From positions 1 through 7,281 of the forward strand of contig PXBQ01000379.1 in assembly GCA_003566875.1 (NCBI GenBank): DNA of 7,281 bases, written 5' to 3'. This document shows positions 5,840-7,281 of this stretch, piece after piece. The notes beneath the pieces are model-generated. The model did no database searches and was not told where the DNA came from. It saw only the letters and a program-made list of their open reading frames with translations. Origin of the DNA: Spirochaetaceae bacterium. GTDB taxonomy: Bacteria > Spirochaetota > Spirochaetia > DSM-27196 > PXBQ01. Numbering within the stretch: position 1 is the first letter of the stretch; every line of letters begins with the position of its first letter. The translations under genes were made by a program, and so were the position numbers.

Positions 5840-5853
5840 ACCGACCGGTCGGT
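5840..5853. promoter_or_regulatory. 14-bp perfect palindrome, probable TetR operator
   Basis: ACCGACCGGTCGGT is perfectly self-complementary and ends 23 bp before the tetR ATG, right at the predicted transcription start. A GACCGGTC-type core is common among operators of TetR-family proteins, so self-repression of the tetR operon is the simplest reading. It lies 73 bp beyond the -35 box of the divergent racemase-like gene, so control of that gene is less likely. The palindrome is followed by five T residues, but a terminator in the leader is a poorer explanation. Confidence 0.6.
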
Positions 5854-5876
5854 TTTTGAACGGGAGGTGGCGAACG

Positions 5877-6491
5877 ATGACGAACCAGAAGCGCAGCGAC
5901 GGTACCCGCGCGCGGATTCTTTCGGCTGCGGTCGAACGGTTCACGCACGGTGGATACGACACGACGTCTGTTGCCGACATCTGCGCGGCCGCAAACGTGA
6001 GCAAGGGCGCGTTTTACCACCACTTCCCGAGCAAACAGGCAGTGTTTATCGCGCTGCTCGAACGGTGGCTCGACGAACTCGATGAAACGATACGGAGCGT
6101 GGCCGCCGGAGGCGAGTCGGCACCGGTACGCCTGTCGCGTCTGGCCGGGCTCGTCGGCCAGGTATCGGAACTCGGGACCGGACGTGTGCCGATGTTCCTG
6201 GAGTTCTGGCGCCAAGCCGCGAAAGCCCCTGAGGTTTGGCAAGTCACGGTCGAGCCGTATCGGCGCTTTCGCGCCGCGTTTGCGTCGCTGATCGGCGACG
6301 GTATTCGCGAGGGAAGCCTGCGCGCGGTGGACCCGGACGCCGCCGCGCTCGCGCTCGTCTCGATGGGGGTTGGACTCGTGCTTCAGGGTGCGCTCGATCC
6401 GGCCGAAGCGCAGCCGGCCGACGCGGGAGAACACGCGGTCGCGTTGCTTCTCGAGGGTCTTGCGCGTGGGAGTGATCATGACACGAAATGA
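5877..6491 (+). CDS. TetR/AcrR-family transcriptional regulator
   Basis: A 204-residue one-component repressor. Seen: an N-terminal three-helix DNA-binding domain, with TRARILSAAVERFTHGGYDTTSV (10-32) leading into the helix-turn-helix SVADICAAANVSKGAFYHHF (31-50) and PSKQAVFIALLERW, then an all-helical ligand-binding and dimerisation domain (about 65-200). Length is normal for the family. ATG 5877 is supported by GGGAGGTGG (5862-5870) six bases upstream; an upstream TTG (5826) would sit inside the promoter. The palindrome at 5840-5853 is its likely operator. Its last 14 bases overlap the start of the membrane kinase-like gene, which suggests shared transcription and coupled translation, and hints that the regulator responds to a lipid, prenol or membrane-active compound (inference). 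The ligand is unknown. Confidence 0.93.
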   Translation: MTNQKRSDGTRARILSAAVERFTHGGYDTTSVADICAAANVSKGAFYHHFPSKQAVFIALLERWLDELDETIRSVAAGGESAPVRLSRLAGLVGQVSELGTGRVPMFLEFWRQAAKAPEVWQVTVEPYRRFRAAFASLIGDGIREGSLRAVDPDAAALALVSMGVGLVLQGALDPAEAQPADAGEHAVALLLEGLARGSDHDTK

Positions 6492-7212
6492 TATTATCGG
6501 AGCGTTGGTTCTCTTCGCGTACTACCTCGTCGTATGTGTCGTTATCCCGACGCCTTTCAAGTACTGGACGAAGGTCCCCGGCGAGCTGATTCGGAAAGCC
6601 CAACATATCGGGTACAGCATGTCGGTCTTTCTGCTGCTCAACCTTTTCAGCACGTGGTACGCCGCGATCGCGGCTTCGCTGCTTCTGGTCGTGATCGGGT
6701 ATCCGGTTCTGATGCTGATGGAACGGACGAAGTGGTACGCGCGGGCATTCACCGACCGCACCGCGGGTGGCGGTGAGTTTCGGAACTCGCTGCTCGCGGT
6801 TCAGGCGACGTTTGTGGTCTTGATCGCCGTTTTCTGGGGCGCACTCGGAATCCGCAATGCGCCCGTGATCGGCGTCGCGGTGATGGGATGGGGTTTCGGA
6901 GATGCGGCCGCGGCGCTTGTCGGCAAGGCGTGGGGGAAACGACGGATTCTATGGCGGTGGGTCGATCGAGCCAAGACGTACGAGGGAAGCGCGGCGATGG
7001 TCGCGTTTGGTGGGACCGCGATCTTTCTCACGGCGATTTTCTACGCAGGGCTCCCGTGGTACCAGGCTTTGGTGATAACGATCGTCGTAGCGCCAATATG
7101 TGGGATGGTCGAGCTGGCCACGCGACGCGGGTTCGACACGATCACCGTACCGATCGTCGCGGCGCTCTCGATCGTCCCGCTGATGCGTCTGTTCGTCCAC
7201 CTCGGGTGGTAG
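6478..7212 (+). CDS. Integral membrane CTP-dependent polyprenol/lipid kinase-like protein (SEC59/DGK1/VTE5 relatives)
   Basis: A 244-residue protein with about seven membrane segments (roughly 6-23, 45-58, 61-81, 108-126, 129-148, 172-192, 196-212 and 221-241). Seen motifs of the dolichol kinase/diacylglycerol kinase/phytol kinase group, related to phosphatidate cytidylyltransferases: ELIRKAQHIGY (36-46), GWGFGDAAAALVGKAWGK (137-154), KTYEGSAA (166-173) and VELATRRGFDTITVPI (211-226). These eukaryotic and chloroplast enzymes use CTP to phosphorylate a lipid alcohol; the substrate of bacterial homologues is mostly unknown, and database names often read phosphatidate cytidylyltransferase. ATG 6478 is preceded by GGGAG (6468-6472), and the gene overlaps the tetR 3' end by 14 bases. 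An upstream extension would lie wholly within tetR and is arginine-rich, so I rejected it. GTG 6472 is an alternative start two codons earlier. Confidence 0.85.
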   Translation: MTRNDIIGALVLFAYYLVVCVVIPTPFKYWTKVPGELIRKAQHIGYSMSVFLLLNLFSTWYAAIAASLLLVVIGYPVLMLMERTKWYARAFTDRTAGGGEFRNSLLAVQATFVVLIAVFWGALGIRNAPVIGVAVMGWGFGDAAAALVGKAWGKRRILWRWVDRAKTYEGSAAMVAFGGTAIFLTAIFYAGLPWYQALVITIVVAPICGMVELATRRGFDTITVPIVAALSIVPLMRLFVHLGW

Positions 7213-7213
7213 T

Positions 7214-7281
7214 ATGAACGCCCTCTCGCGCGAGCAGTCGGCACGGCGCGAACGGACGTTGTTCGTCGCGATCGTTTTGAG
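7214..7281 (+). CDS. Start of a third operon gene, cut by the window end, product unknown
   Basis: ATG 7214 begins one base after the kinase-like gene's stop codon, with GGGTGG (7204-7209) as a ribosome binding site. The frame stays open for 22 codons to the window end. The visible peptide is a charged, arginine-rich N-terminus (to about residue 15) leading into a hydrophobic run (TLFVAIVL), which suggests a membrane protein or signal anchor. Spacing implies co-transcription with tetR and the kinase-like gene. Too little is visible to name a family. Confidence 0.6.
   Translation, partial: MNALSREQSARRERTLFVAIVL

Noticed and set aside
5840..5858. Terminator or attenuator formed by the TetR palindrome plus five T residues
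   Set aside because: The arms are only five pairs around a four-base loop, the site lies at the predicted transcription start, and a TetR operator explains it better.
6370..6477. N-terminal extension of the kinase-like gene into tetR
   Set aside because: The 36 added residues are Arg-rich shadow sequence of tetR and not membrane-protein-like, while ATG 6478 has a ribosome binding site.
1..7281. CRISPR array, tRNA/rRNA gene, insertion sequence, prophage or defence island
   Set aside because: No regular repeats, structural RNA signatures, transposase motifs, terminal repeats or defence-gene motifs were seen on either strand.

Overview
The window is about 7.3 kb of densely coding, GC-rich DNA (roughly 60% by eye) with a strong preference for GC-ending codons. 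It looks like a bacterial chromosome: there is a peptidoglycan-processing MltG, sigma70-like promoter boxes, Shine-Dalgarno sites and intrinsic terminators. I see no insertion sequence, phage gene, tRNA, rRNA or CRISPR array. The phylum cannot be fixed from this window; a Gram-negative lineage is my guess.

Layout. (1) Positions 1-1359 carry the tail of a plus-strand operon. A NirV-like SUMF1/FGE-fold protein (5' end outside the window) is followed 21 bp later by a membrane-anchored SCO1/SenC copper chaperone. This pairing suggests a copper nitrite reductase (nirK) or another copper respiratory enzyme just upstream. (2) Positions 1360-2053 hold a weak terminator, a regulatory region and a MarR-family regulator. 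(3) Positions 2088-3226 are a monocistronic mltG with its own promoter and terminator. (4) Positions 3225-4609 are a DUF3179 protein with an N-terminal membrane segment. A perfect 16-bp palindrome covers its promoter, its transcription start and part of its ribosome binding site. (5) Positions 4628-5728, minus strand, encode an enolase-superfamily enzyme of the mandelate racemase type, convergent with the DUF3179 gene. (6) Positions 5807-7281, plus strand, are a TetR-led operon: tetR with a 14-bp palindromic operator, an overlapping membrane CTP-dependent polyprenol/lipid kinase-like gene, and the first 22 codons of a third gene cut by the window end.

How the parts relate. The NirV-like and SCO proteins probably act together in maturing or supplying a copper enzyme in the periplasm. 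The TetR protein probably represses itself and the lipid-kinase gene whose start lies inside its 3' end. The MarR, MltG, DUF3179 and racemase-like genes look like independent transcription units. The best leads are the two perfect palindromes, the compact cysteine-less NirV-like protein, the CxxC of the DUF3179 protein, and several promoters placed so close to start codons that the mRNAs would be almost leaderless. I found no clear evidence of a wholly new multi-gene system.
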